Positions 1-20,977 of a stretch of 64,000 nucleotides of DNA are shown here, one piece after another (the first letter of the stretch is position 1; every line of letters starts with the position of its first letter). The notes below the pieces were generated by a model. The model saw only the letters and a program-made list of their open reading frames with translations. It did not search any database and was not told the DNA's origin. The DNA lies in the NCBI GenBank assembly GCA_001949185.1, contig BDGG01000001.1:4518629-4582628 (forward strand). Direction: 5' to 3'. The position numbers and the translations under genes were made by a program. This DNA is from Ramazzottius varieornatus. Lineage: Eukaryota > Tardigrada > Eutardigrada > Parachela > Ramazzottiidae.

Positions 1-647
1 GATATGGGACAGGTTTGGGTCCCAGTGGGTGTAAAACTGCCGCCTGGCAAATATCAAACATAGTAGGCTCAGCTGTAATTCGCTCTTATTCGTCATCATA
101 CAGCCCGTTCTCTAAAAGCCACGACAGCAAGCCCGACCAACCCGGATTTTAATTCGAGCGTACCATACACATACTCTATCAATTCAAAATGTACTCGTCG
201 TCCATCTCTTCATCAGACTTGCCAGAATTATCTGAACCATTTCTAACATAAATCTCGCTATCATCAGACTGGAGAAAGGAGTTTTTATACAAACTTACGT
301 CCAGAACGTTATCATCATCGTCAACAGTATTGCCCTCACTGAGAGTAGGATATCCAGCCTTAACCTCATGAATAACTGGAGGATCCTACGCTTCTCGGCG
401 TCCGAGTAATGATTCTGAGCCATCACAACGGTTGTATCGAGATGTCCAGAACAACAAAGGAGAAGCGCAAGAAAAAATGAAACTTTGTTATCTCAGCTGG
501 ATAGAAATCAAGTTCTCTCGCTGACACCCGGCCGGGAAAGCACTGTAAATGAGTGATCAGCTGTTTCCGGCTGCCAGCCTCAGTCAGAAAAGACCGCGAC
601 CGGGGGTTGTTTTTACGATGACTAGCACCCAAACCTGTCCCATATCA
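1..647. mobile_element. Short transposon with ~20-bp terminal inverted repeats
   Basis: The first 20 bases of the window, GATATGGGACAGGTTTGGGT, recur as an exact inverted copy at 628-647. The left end coincides with the window edge, so its true boundary and target duplication cannot be seen. Inside, on the minus strand, an ATG at 423 opens a short frame (MAQNHYSDAEKRR...). After one frameshift it continues as an Asp/Glu-rich stretch that stops at 179-181. This looks like the acidic N-terminal remnant of a transposase-type ORF, though I cannot assign a superfamily. The length and the lack of an intact transposase suggest a non-autonomous (MITE-like) copy. Confidence 0.6.
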
Positions 648-2459
648 TTGGCACTTTAAAGTAGTGTTTTTTCGATCCGAAGGAGGTTAGTCGTTAGTTG
701 CTACAAGCTGTTCGCTTCGCCTTCGGCTCGCTCGCAGCTTGTCAATGATGTACAAAAACGGAAACGGATAGCGCAGAAGAATGGCAATGTATATATTTAA
801 AGCTATGCTCAGTTCGGAACGAACGAATCTCGTATGCTCGTTCCAAACATAGTGCACTCACAAGGGAATCTCAAACTGCGCAAATTGAAACCATTGGATA
901 ACTTTGATTTTGTTTCATATTCACTCCAACAAGTTTCCGAGGTGTCCACTGATATCGTCCAATCAGCAGAAAATTTTGTCGCGTCTTAGACGGTTCGCGA
1001 TTGAAGACAAAATATTTTGAAACTCGTAACCAAGCGCAGTAGAACAGCCACTTTTCGATCTTTTGTGAGGTTGTTCCGTTTTTAATAGTTTTATTGCTCT
1101 ACCTCGATAATTTCCTTTCGGTAGCCAGTTGTTTTAGTCGACCTTTTCTTCAAAATAACACTACCCCACCCCCCGCCATTTCTCAAGGTTAACCTTAGCG
1201 TGCACTGTATGATTTCACACTTGGGACTTCTGTTGAAGCACTGCTGGTTGATTTCCCAAGAATAAAAATTCTATTTGAAAAATGCTACGGAAGTCTTTTA
1301 TAGTTTGGTACATATGTAAAAGCAGTATGTTTGTGCTGCCGCAAGGTTATACGGGTGCCGGGGAAGTTCAAGAACTCGTTCGTTTGGTCACGCTGATTTC
1401 GAAAAAGTGCTGCACCAAGTTTTGGCGAAACGTGTATCCCACCGATCACCGTCTACAGATCCACATGTGGACTTCGGAAACGTACGGTCCGCTGGATACC
1501 AGTTATTTTAAAAAGGCTAGATCGGCTAAAAATAGGTGGAATTCGAATAGGTTTGAACCACCAAGCATCAAATGGTGTACGGAATAGGGACTAACTTTGT
1601 TGGGTTCTTCGCTAGTAAATATCGAGAAGAGTACCACAGCAAGATTTATGTGCCAGCGCACATAGAGGTCAGGTAATGGCGCTATCTAACTTATTTGCTA
1701 ATTTGCTAATTTGCTAATTTGCTAAGCAATGAGCTGTGTTATGAAAACATACAGGCGACACAGAAACTGACACAAAAAATCAGAATCAGAACTGCAAGAT
1801 AAAAAACTGAAGAAAAAGACCACGTTAGCAACATCTGGACACCGTTTCCGAATTTCGGGCAAGATTTGAACCAATTCGTACCGAAATTCGGCGAATGCCA
1901 GAGCGTACAGTGAAAATAAATGGATAGCAGTATATATAAATTAGGACGGGGCGTACGTCTGAGAAAACTACTTCAGTGCTCATTCGATATAATAATCGCG
2001 AATCTCTGTCAGGTACATTTAGAGTCGAATATCTGCACTACTTTCAGCAGCTGTGAACCACCGGCTGAACGCTGTCGCGTTATGTCCGAGTCTTCCGGAT
2101 GTAACGACCGAGACCGAAGAGAAGACACCGCGTGACGAGAGAACAAGGAAGTCATAATACGATAGGCAAACAACCCGAAAGTTTCACTCTCCCAAAAGTC
2201 TGGATTGTGCAGGAACAACACTAAATACGGCATATCGGGAGAAACTGCCATGGTCCACCAACAATAGTTTACGGCCAAGCAGAAAATACACAAAGTGTCA
2301 CAAGTAACCAAAATAGTCCAGGTTTGTTTTTACAAAAACAGGTTTTTAAATTACTGCCCAACGAAGTTTCTAACGACGAAAATTTAAAAACAACTTTTAA
2401 CATATCGTAGTGAATAAACGATAGTCAACTACGACGAAGAAGAAAAAACGGATCCGTTT
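648..2459. other. Intergenic, downstream of PPP4R3
   Basis: No convincing gene was found. A small hairpin (ACAAGCTG ... CAGCTTGT) lies at about 702-741. Four perfect copies of the 8-mer TTTGCTAA lie at 1694-1725. A 101-codon plus-strand frame at 1282-1587 has no recognisable domain and no splice-site context, so it is not called. Confidence 0.5.
1694..1725. repeat. Tandem 8-mer (TTTGCTAA)x4
   Basis: Four perfect head-to-tail copies of TTTGCTAA, read directly. Confidence 0.9.
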
Positions 2460-5400
2460 TTATATCGTTGATACTGTTTCTTGCTGTCTATCTGCTGGCA
2501 CTTCTCCATTCACTGCCGCAGTCTGTCCTTCCGTCCCGTTGCTCACTTCCGCTTCACCTTCGGCTTCTTCCTCGTCATCTTCGTCATCGTAGGACACCAA
2601 AGAAGGACTGGGTGCTCCAGACTTGAAGGTGGTGGAGGAGACCAAGGAGGATTGTTTGCCCAGCGAGGGCAAAGGAGTTTTCGACGTGTCGGTCGACGTT
2701 ACTTCCCACGACCGTCCCGAAGGGACGGACGTGTGGTTATTACTGGGTGAATTATTAGAAAAGAGCGGCCCGTTCGAGGACGTGGCTGGAGGTGTTGATA
2801 CTTCCCTGGTGGAGTCAGGTGCCGAATTCAGGGAAACTTTGAAGACGGGGGAGTTTTTCTTTGGTAACTTCCGGTTGATGCGCCCCCCTGGCTTCCAGGT
2901 GGATCCGTTGAACTGTCCATCTTCCTCGTCGAGATCATCCTGAAATCACAAAAGGCCCATAGGCTAACATCTCGCCACCATTCGTAAGAGTTTATCATCA
3001 CCGTACATGGTTTTGCCCATTGTTTATGGAACTGTTAACAAGGCCGTGCTCAGCACCACTTTGACAACCGTTTGTCTTAGATCATGTTAAACAACGATCA
3101 AATTTTTCAATCACCAACGCGACCGCGAGACATGGAAAAGGGACTATTAACTCCGATAAAAAAGTTGTTACCAGCAAGGTCCTCTTGACAGGTGGTGCAG
3201 CGTTGATCGGTGCGAGGCTTTTGACCGACGTCAACGGAGTGTACTTCGATGAAGTAGGCTCTTCCTCACTAGCAGGAGCTCCATTCTCTTCTTTGCTTTC
3301 CGTGTCACCATTCTCGTTCTCGTCCGTCTCGTCAAACCAGTGTTCTTCATCCTCGTCCATGCTCCTGTCATCTCTTCGGAACCTATCAAAATGCAACCTA
3401 TCAACCAGATACCCAACCATGAAGTCTGTGCGAGGCATCTTACTAACCTTCTTTCTTTGGCTGAACCGCGCGGACCACTTCTGATTTCCCCACTGTTGTC
3501 TGGTGTAGAAGGTCGAGCAGCGGAGTCTGGGGAAGGCGAGATGTGGATCTCGTACCTGACTTTCATCAGACTAAAGGTGGTGGTGTAGTTGATGTCTTTG
3601 AGGCGTTCCCAGTACTTGCCGACGATGTAGACGATCAGCTGCCGCATGTCTTCTGCGCGAATGTACTCGAACAGTTCCAGAATGGCCGAGTTGAGTAAGT
3701 TGTACGTTCGGCCATTCTTGAGGAACACCTCGATGACTGGTTTGAGGTGGTCATTCGCTACAATGTACCGGTGGTAGAAGTCGGCTTCCTGACCCGGAAG
3801 ACCGATAATCTTCCTCATAAACCTAACGACACCGATGACTAAGAAGCGGTGGGATGATTGCAAGAGAACTAAAACGTGTTTTAAGAGATCGCGGTTAATG
3901 ATGAATGTGCGAATGTGGTGGGTGTGGTGTTCGACGCAGTAACTGAGAAATTCCAGGATCAAGTTGAGGATCTGTACTCGGCGGATGCTCTCGTGTGCTG
4001 GCAAGACATCGTCTTTGGTGATGTCCAGGATGGGCTCGATGACGGACGGCATGCAGCGACGATAGAACAGGTTCAGAAACTCTGACTTCTCGTTTTTATT
4101 CGAGGAGGTCAGCATGTTTTCCGGATCAAGAAGAAGGCGCGTTATCGTCAAAATCTACAAAAGACAACATAACCAACAAGAATTATGCTCTGATACGATT
4201 TATCCCCAAATCAATTCCCAAAAATTTTTTTCGAATGTTCCTTGGAGACTTTCACCGGTACGTTTTTTGCATGTATAAAGTTTTCTGCTGCGCAGTTTTT
4301 GATTCATATATCTATCCCGTTTTTTTCAAAGAGGTGGGTTTTAGCCAGGATAATTTGATTTATTTCCATTATTATCATATTAATTCTGAAATTCTGCCCG
4401 ATCGTCGTTCTAACTCGCGCACGCTGCCAGCTAATGACGCTGTAGATATTCGCCACTTGAACAGGCGATCTTGTCGAGGTCTTCAACGAACTCCCAGTTT
4501 ATTTAGAAGATTTATTTCTGACAAAATTTCACACTGATTCAGAGCTTCGATCGACAAACCTGCATGGCTCCCGAAGCTTGTTGATCGGTATCATTGATCA
4601 CAGCTTGGCGGATGACATGGACGTAAAAGAGGTTACTATCGATTGGTTCTTTGTTGGCCTGTGTGATGCAGTACTCCCTCACGACGAATGGGTGCATTTC
4701 CACCAGGATAGTGAAGACGTCAACGATAGCCGACCGCGTCCTCTGATCCTCCACATCCAGCGCCGCTTGAACACCCTGCAAAACGAGCCATGCATGCGTT
4801 CCTAAAACTTCCTTAATGACTTCTCTGACGGCTTCTTCTAATTCCTGTAGTACCTGAAGAATGCCATGCGCCATCAACGATCGGAAGAACTGTTCCCTCG
4901 AAGTCGGCTGAAGTGTGTGGCTGAACTGGCAGAACTCTTTCAGGAACATTACTGCGTCCCTCCTCTTCTCCATCGACGTTTCCGGCGCGCACAACTGGGC
5001 GAAAAGCGCCTTCAGAAAGCGCTCATCGTCTTGCAGCAAGTTGACAATCTCCAACTTGTTGAAGAAGACGTAAGACTGAAGTGTGTTCAGGATATTCTCT
5101 TCGAAAACTGAAGGCGAAGGCAAAATCACATCCTGTATGTATTGCACTCTGTACATGGTTTGAATCTTCTGGTACAGCTCGGCGTTCTCCAGCGGCACCA
5201 CTTCTTTGAACCGGGCAATGTCGCGCACGTACTCGCGATGCTTTCGTGGCGCTTTGCCACTCGGATCCCATTCCAGGCAGCCCAACACGTCTTCCAGGCA
5301 CTCATCGCTGAACAGTATCTCGTACAGTGCGTTCCGGTTCAGCATCAGGATGTTCTTCATGATGGAAAACAGCTGCCGAAGTCCATCTACGAAACAACAA

Positions 5401-6191
5401 CACGAATTTTCCAGTTTAACTCCAACGGTCGACAATCAAGAACCGATCAATCCACTGAAACAGCCCATGTCAGATTGAAGGTGCATGACGACACAGACGA
5501 GACCGATTGAAACTGTACAGTCAGCTGAACAGCTCGTGACGTCATGCTAAACCTCATTTGTGACTGGATGTGTACCTGTATTTTCGACATCGTCGCATTT
5601 CTTGAAGCATTCCAGCAGCTTTCTGATGTAATCTTCTTGCTCGATAGCCATGGCTAGCTTTTCCCGTTGATGAGAATGGGACATGTAGGCTTGAACAACT
5701 TCCTGAATCCTGTCGAGCTTGCCTATTTCACAAGGAGGCAAAGGCACCGAAGCGTTAGTCATGGAACTCGGTTCAGGTCCATAGCTCGCCAAACTCCCGG
5801 CGGAGTCTTCATCGTCTTCGTCGTCCAAGGGATCCTGGGTCACCTCCACAGATGGATCTTTGCCCTGAACTTGACAAATCTTGCCCCACACTTCCTCACA
5901 GCCAGCCTTCTCCTGAAAGCTCAGCGCCATATCCGACTCATTCTCCGACCAGACGATCAGCGTCTCCTGTTGCTTCTGATAGGATGTCTCCACGTCGATC
6001 TTCGACTCTAGCAGTACTTGCTGAGACTGCTCATCCCGAACGATGAGGGACATACCTGACAAACGTTCCGAGTACAGAGCGGAGACATGGCCAGTCCCGC
6101 GATCGTCCCAATGGCGCGCGCTATTCAAGACGTATAGTTTGACTCTCCGCCGATTCTCCGCTGACTTGTCCATCGTCAGGCTTTGGGTCAT
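2460..6191 (-). CDS. PPP4R3: Protein phosphatase 4 regulatory subunit 3 (SMEK/PPP4R3)
   Basis: Regulatory and targeting subunit of the PP4 Ser/Thr phosphatase. Coding exons: 6191-5576, 5386-4560, 4154-3556, 3499-3172 and 2939-2460, total 2850 nt, 949 codons plus stop. The N-terminal EVH1/PH-like domain ([29 protein letters not shown]) is followed by the Smk-1 armadillo-like core, with [34 protein letters not shown] and [10 protein letters not shown]. An acidic tail then carries [11 protein letters not shown] and [10 protein letters not shown], as in the animal family. The exon 3/4 junction was chosen because donor GTACGAG and acceptor CTACACCAG keep frame; a nearby AG at 3461 would also stay in frame. 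A 3' splice site (TTTGTAG) sits immediately before the ATG, so a 5' UTR exon or a trans-spliced leader lies upstream. A second Met at 6173 could also start. Confidence 0.95.
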
Positions 6192-7069
6192 CTACAAACA
6201 CAACCTTGAAGTTAAAAGATAGGTGCAGCGTCCACAGTAACACCTAGAACAAAAAACAAAAACAAAGATTACCAATCAAGGATTTTCCAGCTTGCTGTCA
6301 GTTAAACCCTCCAACGTCTGCCAGTTCCTCAGACCAACATGGCTGCTGTCAGAAATCCGTCTTGATACTGCAATAGTCCTTAGTCCAGATAACTCAGGGG
6401 ATCTGCGAACTGTACAGGAAAGAGAGATCCAAAAACCTCAAAAAATTACCGAAGGCGTACCATTAAAATAAATTTTTGATGTGATATTATAATTTAATTT
6501 TACAGCGTAAAATAATTTAGCCGACCTCATTCCACTTCATCCGCTTACGTCATCAGACCAATGAGTGACATGAATCACGACCGAAATCGAACAAGGACGT
6601 GCCGGATTTTCACCCCCCGGCCAACCCTGGGCTCCGCATGACTCACATTTTGCCCCCATGCCTCATCATTACGCAGCTGCACGTAAATTAATTTTTCTGA
6701 TCAATTTTCTCCGATTTAAAGTCTATCGTTGTTTACAGTCGTCTGTACGAAGGATCGCTCCTGCGACCTGCGTCCCTCTTTGTTGAGCTTATGATCTTCG
6801 GAGGACTGACACTATACTCTGTCTGAGTGTGCTGGATGTTTCAACTGTCCCTGGCTGTGCGACGAATATCGTCCGATTTTACTGAGGAGAGCTGGATACC
6901 GCTGCAGCAGATCCTAATTTACAGTTATTTACTCAACGGAAGCATGGATGTTCTGGTTTGTTGCAGGTTGTATCGAAGGATAAGTGATTGCTCAGAAGGT
7001 TCCGAGTACGGGAATGTCCGGAGGGAATGAATGGGGATATATAGTTCGTGAAACGGAAAATCTGAGAAG
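6192..7069. promoter_or_regulatory. Shared divergent promoter region, PPP4R3 / AGAP
   Basis: An 878-bp region between the start codons of two divergently transcribed genes. It must hold both 5' UTRs, including a PPP4R3 leader intron whose acceptor abuts the ATG at 6191, and both promoters. No clear TATA box or repeat was recognised. Confidence 0.5.
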
Positions 7070-13751
<6,682 letters not shown>

Positions 13752-15028
13752 TTTTAGTTTTTTGTATTTTTCAGTTTTCGCCTGTCTTATATCTACCCCA
13801 ACTACTACTAATTTTGTGACCAAAGAAAAGTATAGAAATGGGTTTTTTGAATAATTTTTTACTCGTTTAAGCTTCGTGAATGTTGCATGAAGTCCCCTGT
13901 ACAGTAAAACTGAAATCAAAATCAAATTATTCCGATGTCCGCACTGTCGCACGGATGATCCCTTATGAGCTTTGGGCTGTTTCGTCCTTTGTGAGACTTG
14001 GAGAAGGTTGTTTCAAACTTTCCGGAACACGGCAACGATCGCAGAACCCTCTGGCGTTTCCATGTGGGTTTGAAGACTTTGACATAGAAGTGCGTGCTGC
14101 ATGCCAGGGAGGGATCCGTAGTGTACGAGTAAAGAGCCACGGGCCGCGGCCCTTCGGCTGCAAGTTTACTTTGTCGACGCTGTACAAAACTCTGAGTCAT
14201 ACGTCTGTGAGATCAACGAGGTACGTGAACGGCGAATCCATCGTATCGATTATTCGGATTTACTCGCTGACATTCCGCAAGTCTTCAGCGAGGTCACCGC
14301 TTAATGGCTCTTGGGGGGAGGGGCATTCACACCGTCGCGGTGCTTTCGCCGAAGCAAGTCTAGCTGTCGAGGCGTCGAAAACTGCACTGGACCGAATTCC
14401 CGCTTCAGATCGCTTTGCTTAATAGCTTACGAGTCTAAAAGCTGGCAGGTTTGTTGCTTGCTATCTGCCACAGTGGGATACGCAGTAGTAGACACTATGT
14501 ATCTGTGGTGAGCATGCGGAAGGATTTACAGAATTAGAAAAGTCTCGCGGTCTCCAGCAAGAGCTCGTCACTGTTGTAACCTTCGTCATTTCCCAACTAC
14601 ACCGCCCTTGGGGAAATCCCAACGGGTTGGGCTGCTGACTAGCACGAAAATGACGAAATTTGCAGATTCACTTCCACAGTCTCCACATTCCACAATCACA
14701 AACCCAAACGGAGGAATATTTTGATCGTGTCTGTCCGATTCATCCTTTATTCTTTCAGATTTCCGGTGGTAGTGATGAGTTCCGAATAGAGCCCGTGCTG
14801 TGACAAAAGGTGTGGAGGATCGTTAAACGGCTGGCGCTGCTCTGCGTTACCAAAGGTGAGTGGCGATTGCTAATTCAGCCTGACTTATCGATCAACGTTC
14901 ATCGCATACGTGACGACCACAGTAACAGTACGACGACACCTGCTACGAAGTTTAATTCAGTTAGGTTAGATAGGCAGTCTATTGTGGTGGTTTCAGAGAT
15001 CTATTCGGACCGATCCCGACGGAAGGCC
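13752..15028. other. Intergenic between AGAP and Lifeguard gene
   Basis: AGAP 3' UTR and Lifeguard 5' UTR/promoter. A 180-codon frame at 13880-14422 has no recognisable domain and a competing open frame on the other strand, so it is not called. A potential 3' splice site (GGTGGTTTCAG) ends at about 14995, 34 nt before the Lifeguard ATG. Confidence 0.5.
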
Positions 15029-16386
<1,358 letters not shown>

Positions 16387-17700
16387 GAGAAAGTTCGGAA
16401 CTTCCGGTGGGTTCTTCGGTATCCAGTTCGAGGCGAAATTCTTGCTCTTTTTACTAGTATCTTACTCCAATATTCCATACTGTACCTTTAGGTAGCTCGC
16501 TTATTTTTGCTGATTGCTTTACCAGAATTGTGCCGTTTCTTGTTTGGTGCGAGAAATACGTTTTTTACGCTTGGACTGTGGGGAGCTGCATCGTTCCAGT
16601 ATGGCTCCGTTTTTCGCATATTGTGTCGGTCGCTAGGTAGTTTCCTCATATTGCGTACCTTCTGCTATCAGTCTTAACACGCGTACCACTTGAGAAATGT
16701 GAGTATTCTTGTACTTGACCATATTCCATGTATTCACTGAATTACCGTCGGCTAGGTCGCAGCCCCAGAGTTATCAAACAAACTTCTCATTACGTTTAAA
16801 AGTAAAAGTGAAGAGAACCGAACAATGTGAAGCAGGAACTGGCGTAAAGAATACGAGTGGCTGGTCTTTTCGTGGTTGCCGTTCTGCCTCCACTGGCGTA
16901 GGTTGGGAAGGAATCGATGTGAAGGAGGAGGCATTCTGGAGGTTATCTTCTGTCACCTTGCAGTTAGCTGGAAGTGTGCGCCACTTGGGAAAACGATCTG
17001 GCTGAACTTAGATGCCCCACTTCCCGTTAGTTTTGTACGCTATAAAAGCGGACTGGTGGTGTTCTCACGTCTCTTCGATGAGATACCAAACATGTTGACA
17101 TCTATGTCCGTACAGATAGTCGTCAACAGCATGAAGCAGCCACTCCAACTGTTCCGGAGGATAAGGCCGAACTGGCAGTTTAAAACTACACTCTTCCAAA
17201 TCTCGTGCAGGTTCCTGTAGAATTCCGACTGGAGAGACCGGTTTCGCCGGCCTTGAAGCGTATCACAAATTCCGGGAGGTCAACTCCGAATTCTCTCAGG
17301 AGTCAGCATATCATCGTTTCTGTCCGTCGTTATCGGATCGTCCACCTTGAGCTTTTTCCACTGTAAGTACATATTATGAAAAACGACTGAACGTTCTGGG
17401 TCCATGTTTCGGTCGATGGCCAGAGACGCCAAACAGCTCATTTATTCCAGTTCTCGTATTGGCGACCGGTGGTCAGCAGATGTCGGTGACCGCTGGTCAT
17501 GTTGCACAAACCGAACCGACGGATCTGCGAATGACGAACCAGTTTTTCCGGCAGAAGATTACCCTTCTTCCCAGGCCATTTGTAGGTTTCCCGAAATGAA
17601 GTATCGAACCCCGAGCACCTTGACCCTTTCCTTTTAGCATCGATATGCACAGTTGTGTGTAACGAGTAATGAGGCTTATAAGAAACTTCGTCTGCAGCTG
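16387..17700. other. Region downstream of Lifeguard gene
   Basis: 3' flank with no recognisable gene. Only the right arm and tail of a dispersed hairpin are present, at about 16974-17010. Open frames here overlap on both strands and show no conserved domain. Confidence 0.4.
16974..17010 (+). repeat. Dispersed hairpin, half copy (right arm only)
   Basis: GTGTGCGCCACTTGGGAAAA then CGATCTGGCTGAAC matches the right arm and the start of the tail. No left arm was found upstream. Confidence 0.6.
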
Positions 17701-17720
17701 GTGGTCGAGTCTCTTGTCTG

Positions 17721-17813
17721 TGTGTGTGTGGGGGGGGGGGGGGGGNNNNNNNNNNNNNNNNNNNNNNNNNNNNNNNNNNNNNNNNNNNNNNNNNNGGGGG
17801 GGGGGGGGGGGGG
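17721..17813. other. Assembly gap inside (TG)n/poly-G tract
   Basis: A short TG run passes into poly-G (17730-17745), then 50 N (17746-17795), then poly-G again (17796-17813). The gap length is probably nominal. ORFs that cross it are artefacts. Confidence 0.95.
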
Positions 17814-18439
17814 TTCATGACAGAACCGCTTCCACAACTTCAAATCACGGCGGCGCAAAGCCGACACAGAAGTCACAGCCGCATTTGTTGTTACAGCATC
17901 AGGTTCCATGCCGAATGAACTCTGTACACGTGTACTATAGCGAAGAAAACAGTAAGAGTAATATTAACCATAATACATGCGTAGTACGTCATCGCAAAGC
18001 CAAACATTAGTGGAGGGTACGAGCAGAAATCACAAAGAACTTGTGACGTCATCGTGCTAATCTGGGCGCAAAGTGGGCGCATCTTCCGCCTTTTCCCCAA
18101 GTTTCAGCCTGGCTCGCGCTTGTTTCACATTCTACTGAGAGATAACAAGGCAAAACATCTCAGTACCTGCAGTATTTCACTCGTCGAAGAGTAGGGATAT
18201 GGCGGAGAATTTGTTCTTCGAGACGAAGTGTAGACTGTCCATCTTCCATCTGTTCGTCGCCTACTTGGTCCGACCTTTCCACTGTCTGCGGTCGATTCAC
18301 GGACAAACCTGCAATGTGAAGTCAGATCGTCAGGCCAGAGGGGTCAAGCTGAGCTGGGTCGGTTGAATGACAGATGTGCAGGAGGAAACCTGATCCGGAA
18401 TCCAGAAGAAAATTACTACGGATTTACGCCGTTAGGTGT
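17814..18439. other. Intergenic, nothing recognised
   Basis: No ORF with a recognisable domain and no clear repeat was found. Confidence 0.4.
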
Positions 18440-19437
18440 AGGGCCGACGCGCCCTATATCGAATGGATCAAACTTTTGCTTATAGGACGGTCATGATGTC
18501 GAAACATAAAATACTTTGATTTGACTGTTGGGATGCGTAGTCACCACGAGACTACACATCCTCCATTAATCGCAGCAGTAATTAGAAATCTATACAACGG
18601 TGTAAACTAGTTTATACAAGGTCTGAGGGCTTCTTGTGTTTACACTATTGGTTTAACAAACAAAGGCCAACAAAGGCAAGCCACAGAGCACTGCGCATTG
18701 TGCAAACTTCGATGTGTATCTGACGCTCGCGTTCAGTCAACGCACGAATTCTAGCCGTGCAAAAATATCAAAGGAGAGGTGTGAATAACAATGCCAGGGC
18801 CATTTGTATGTAGTTGGTAAACGGAAATAGGCAACCCATCAACGAACAAGATATCCAAGACGCATGGCACTTGCTCGAAAATAAATGTGTTTCCTGCAGC
18901 CTGTCCCTGACTCAGTTTTCGATCAAGGTTTTACTGCGCATAGATGCCTGTTCAAGCGAATGAATACCACACTTTCACTTATGCTTACTAATATTGTGCG
19001 AATTGTCGACGCAGATTTTCTTAACATCCGTTGAGTACGGTAGGCCAAAAAAGTTTGCTGTCGGTCGGGATAGTCTCGTACTCTTAGCCTTGATCATACA
19101 ATTCTGACTTACTTATTAAGCGAGACTTTTGCCCTTCTTTTCTTGTTGTGAGTTCCGACTGTGCGAACAATACCGGTGCATCTTGATAACCATCGAACGA
19201 AAACGTTTGACGTGATGATACGGACTTAAGCTTCTTCTAGCATACGTCGACTGGTCAGCATCCAGAACCAGCTTTCGGATTCTGAAGATCACTTTTTAAC
19301 GAAACTGTTGTGGCACCAGTACAGTTTTGTGGCTCCACTGTGATTCATCAATCAAGTCAAAATATTTCCATGTTTCGACGCCATAACCGTCCCATAAGCA
19401 AAAGTTTGATCCATTCAATATAGGGCGCGTTGGCCCT
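18440..19437. mobile_element. ~1 kb transposon with ~95-bp terminal inverted repeats
   Basis: The sequence from 18441 (GGGCCGACGCGCCCTATATC, then GAATGGATCAAACTTTTGCT) reappears as a diverged inverted copy ending at 19436. The two copies match over about 95 bp with scattered substitutions. The ends read AGGGCC[G/A]ACGCGCCCTATA. The ~800-bp interior has no convincing ORF, so this is probably a non-autonomous DNA transposon. GGTGTA occurs just outside the left end (18435-18440) and again at 19443-19448; it may be part of a target duplication, but the right boundary would then not be symmetric. Confidence 0.75.
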
Positions 19438-19714
19438 GGTTTGGTGTACAATCTACATTTACGGCTTCTCGTAATCGGCGTTTTGAGTAGTTCTTAGGCT
19501 GACGTAACTGGCGGACTTTGAAAGGAAGCGAAAAAAGGATACAGTGGTCAGGCAGTCTCAAGCACGGTTGTCATGTGTACAAACAAGTATGGAGGAGAGA
19601 AAGGAAGCACGTCTCATTGCTCTGTGCGTGTTGAGCGGAAGATCGGTTTTACGCTGTTTTGGTTCTGTTTCTTACGCTGTGTTCCTGTATTCTGGTTCTG
19701 TTCTTGTGACGAAC

Positions 19715-20977
19715 ATGAATAATCTGACTATAGACTCGCGGGCCACTCCGCCTGTTACTCGGTCCCGCGGCAAGGCTGGCGTGAAGCAAAAGGCCGCGCT
19801 TCGTTCATTTTCCGGTCAGCGCGAACAAACTAAAGTCGCTGATGGAACCAATACTAAGAACTTTCTGGAAGATAAGTTCGACCAAGTTCTCACTCCGCTT
19901 ACTGCCCTCACTAGTCAGGTGAGTGCGTTTCGCGGTGCCGATAAACAAACAGTGGCGCTAGCCGAGACTACTGCTACTGTTTCCGATGGTGGGGCTCCTT
20001 TATAAGTCGCAAGGTCCGTACGTCAGCCGGTGGAGACGTTTACCATCTCAGATCCACCTACGGTTATCATTTTTATTTCGAATCTCGCTGCACCGGATCG
20101 TCCTTTCAATTTTGAGCTAATTTCCGACGCCATTGACAAACTTATGCGGGACCGCCGCGCATTCGTTAATCTTGAGTTGATCCTACCGCAGATTTATGAC
20201 CTGGACGTGTCCTCTGACGACGTTGATTCTGTCCTCAGCAATATTGCTAGCGCTCTTTTAGAGTACGCGGGTAAGGATCGGAAACGAAAGATCGACAATT
20301 TCCCTACCTGGTTGGAGGCCTTCGTCATTCTTGCTCCCTATCGCGGATACTGCCATCCCGACTTGTACCCCAAGTTGGTAACCTACATCGGGATCATCAA
20401 TGGCCTCGCCGGCCAGATGAGCTCCGCGAACTTGTGGCTCGAGTACGATCAAGGTTTCCGAATGGAAATGAAGCATGCCGGTTCGACTGATCTCGAATGG
20501 TGTCGAGAAGACTCGGACCTCAAAGCCGCGGTGGTTCGTGGTAACACCCGGGTGGTACTGCCAACCTCGTCCGTTTCCAGAGAGACCAAGTGCTACAACT
20601 GCAATCAGTACGGTCACATCGATCTTCATTGCCCAGCTCCTTCCACGCGACAAACCCGGACTTACGACGACCGCCGACGCAGGGAAAGCGATCGTGGTTC
20701 GCAGCATCGAGGGACTGCGCGCCTCCCGAGTGATACCGGCCATAGAGCTGGTAACGCTTCTGGGTCAAAGGACTCCGAGCCCAGACAGTTGGGCAGCATG
20801 AGTACAGGTTTGGTTAGAAGTAATTATGGAGCTCGTTTACGAACAGATATGCCATGCATTCGTTGGAATGATGGTAGTTGTAGCGAACCTTGTTTACAAC
20901 GTCAAATTCACATTTGCGATAGATGTATTCAGAAGGGCCACCGACGTGATACCTGTCCCGATAATGATACTGGCTAA
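19715..20977 (+). pseudogene. Gag-like ORF of the YR retrotransposon (frameshifted)
   Basis: The frame beginning MNNLTIDSRATPPVTRSRGK stops at 20005 and coding resumes in another frame from about 20030. It contains FPTWLEAFVILAPYRGYCHP, typical of DIRS Gag proteins. A CCHC zinc knuckle, C-x2-C-x4-H-x4-C (CYNCNQYGHIDLHC), lies at about 20590-20631. A second Cys/His cluster (HICDRCIQKGHRRDTC) is near the end. Nucleic-acid binding and particle formation are known roles of this family. Confidence 0.8.

Noticed and set aside
13880-14422. 180-codon frame downstream of AGAP
   Set aside because: No domain, a competing open frame on the other strand, and no exon context.
17438-18010. ORFs through the N-run
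   Set aside because: They depend on unknown bases and poly-G translation.
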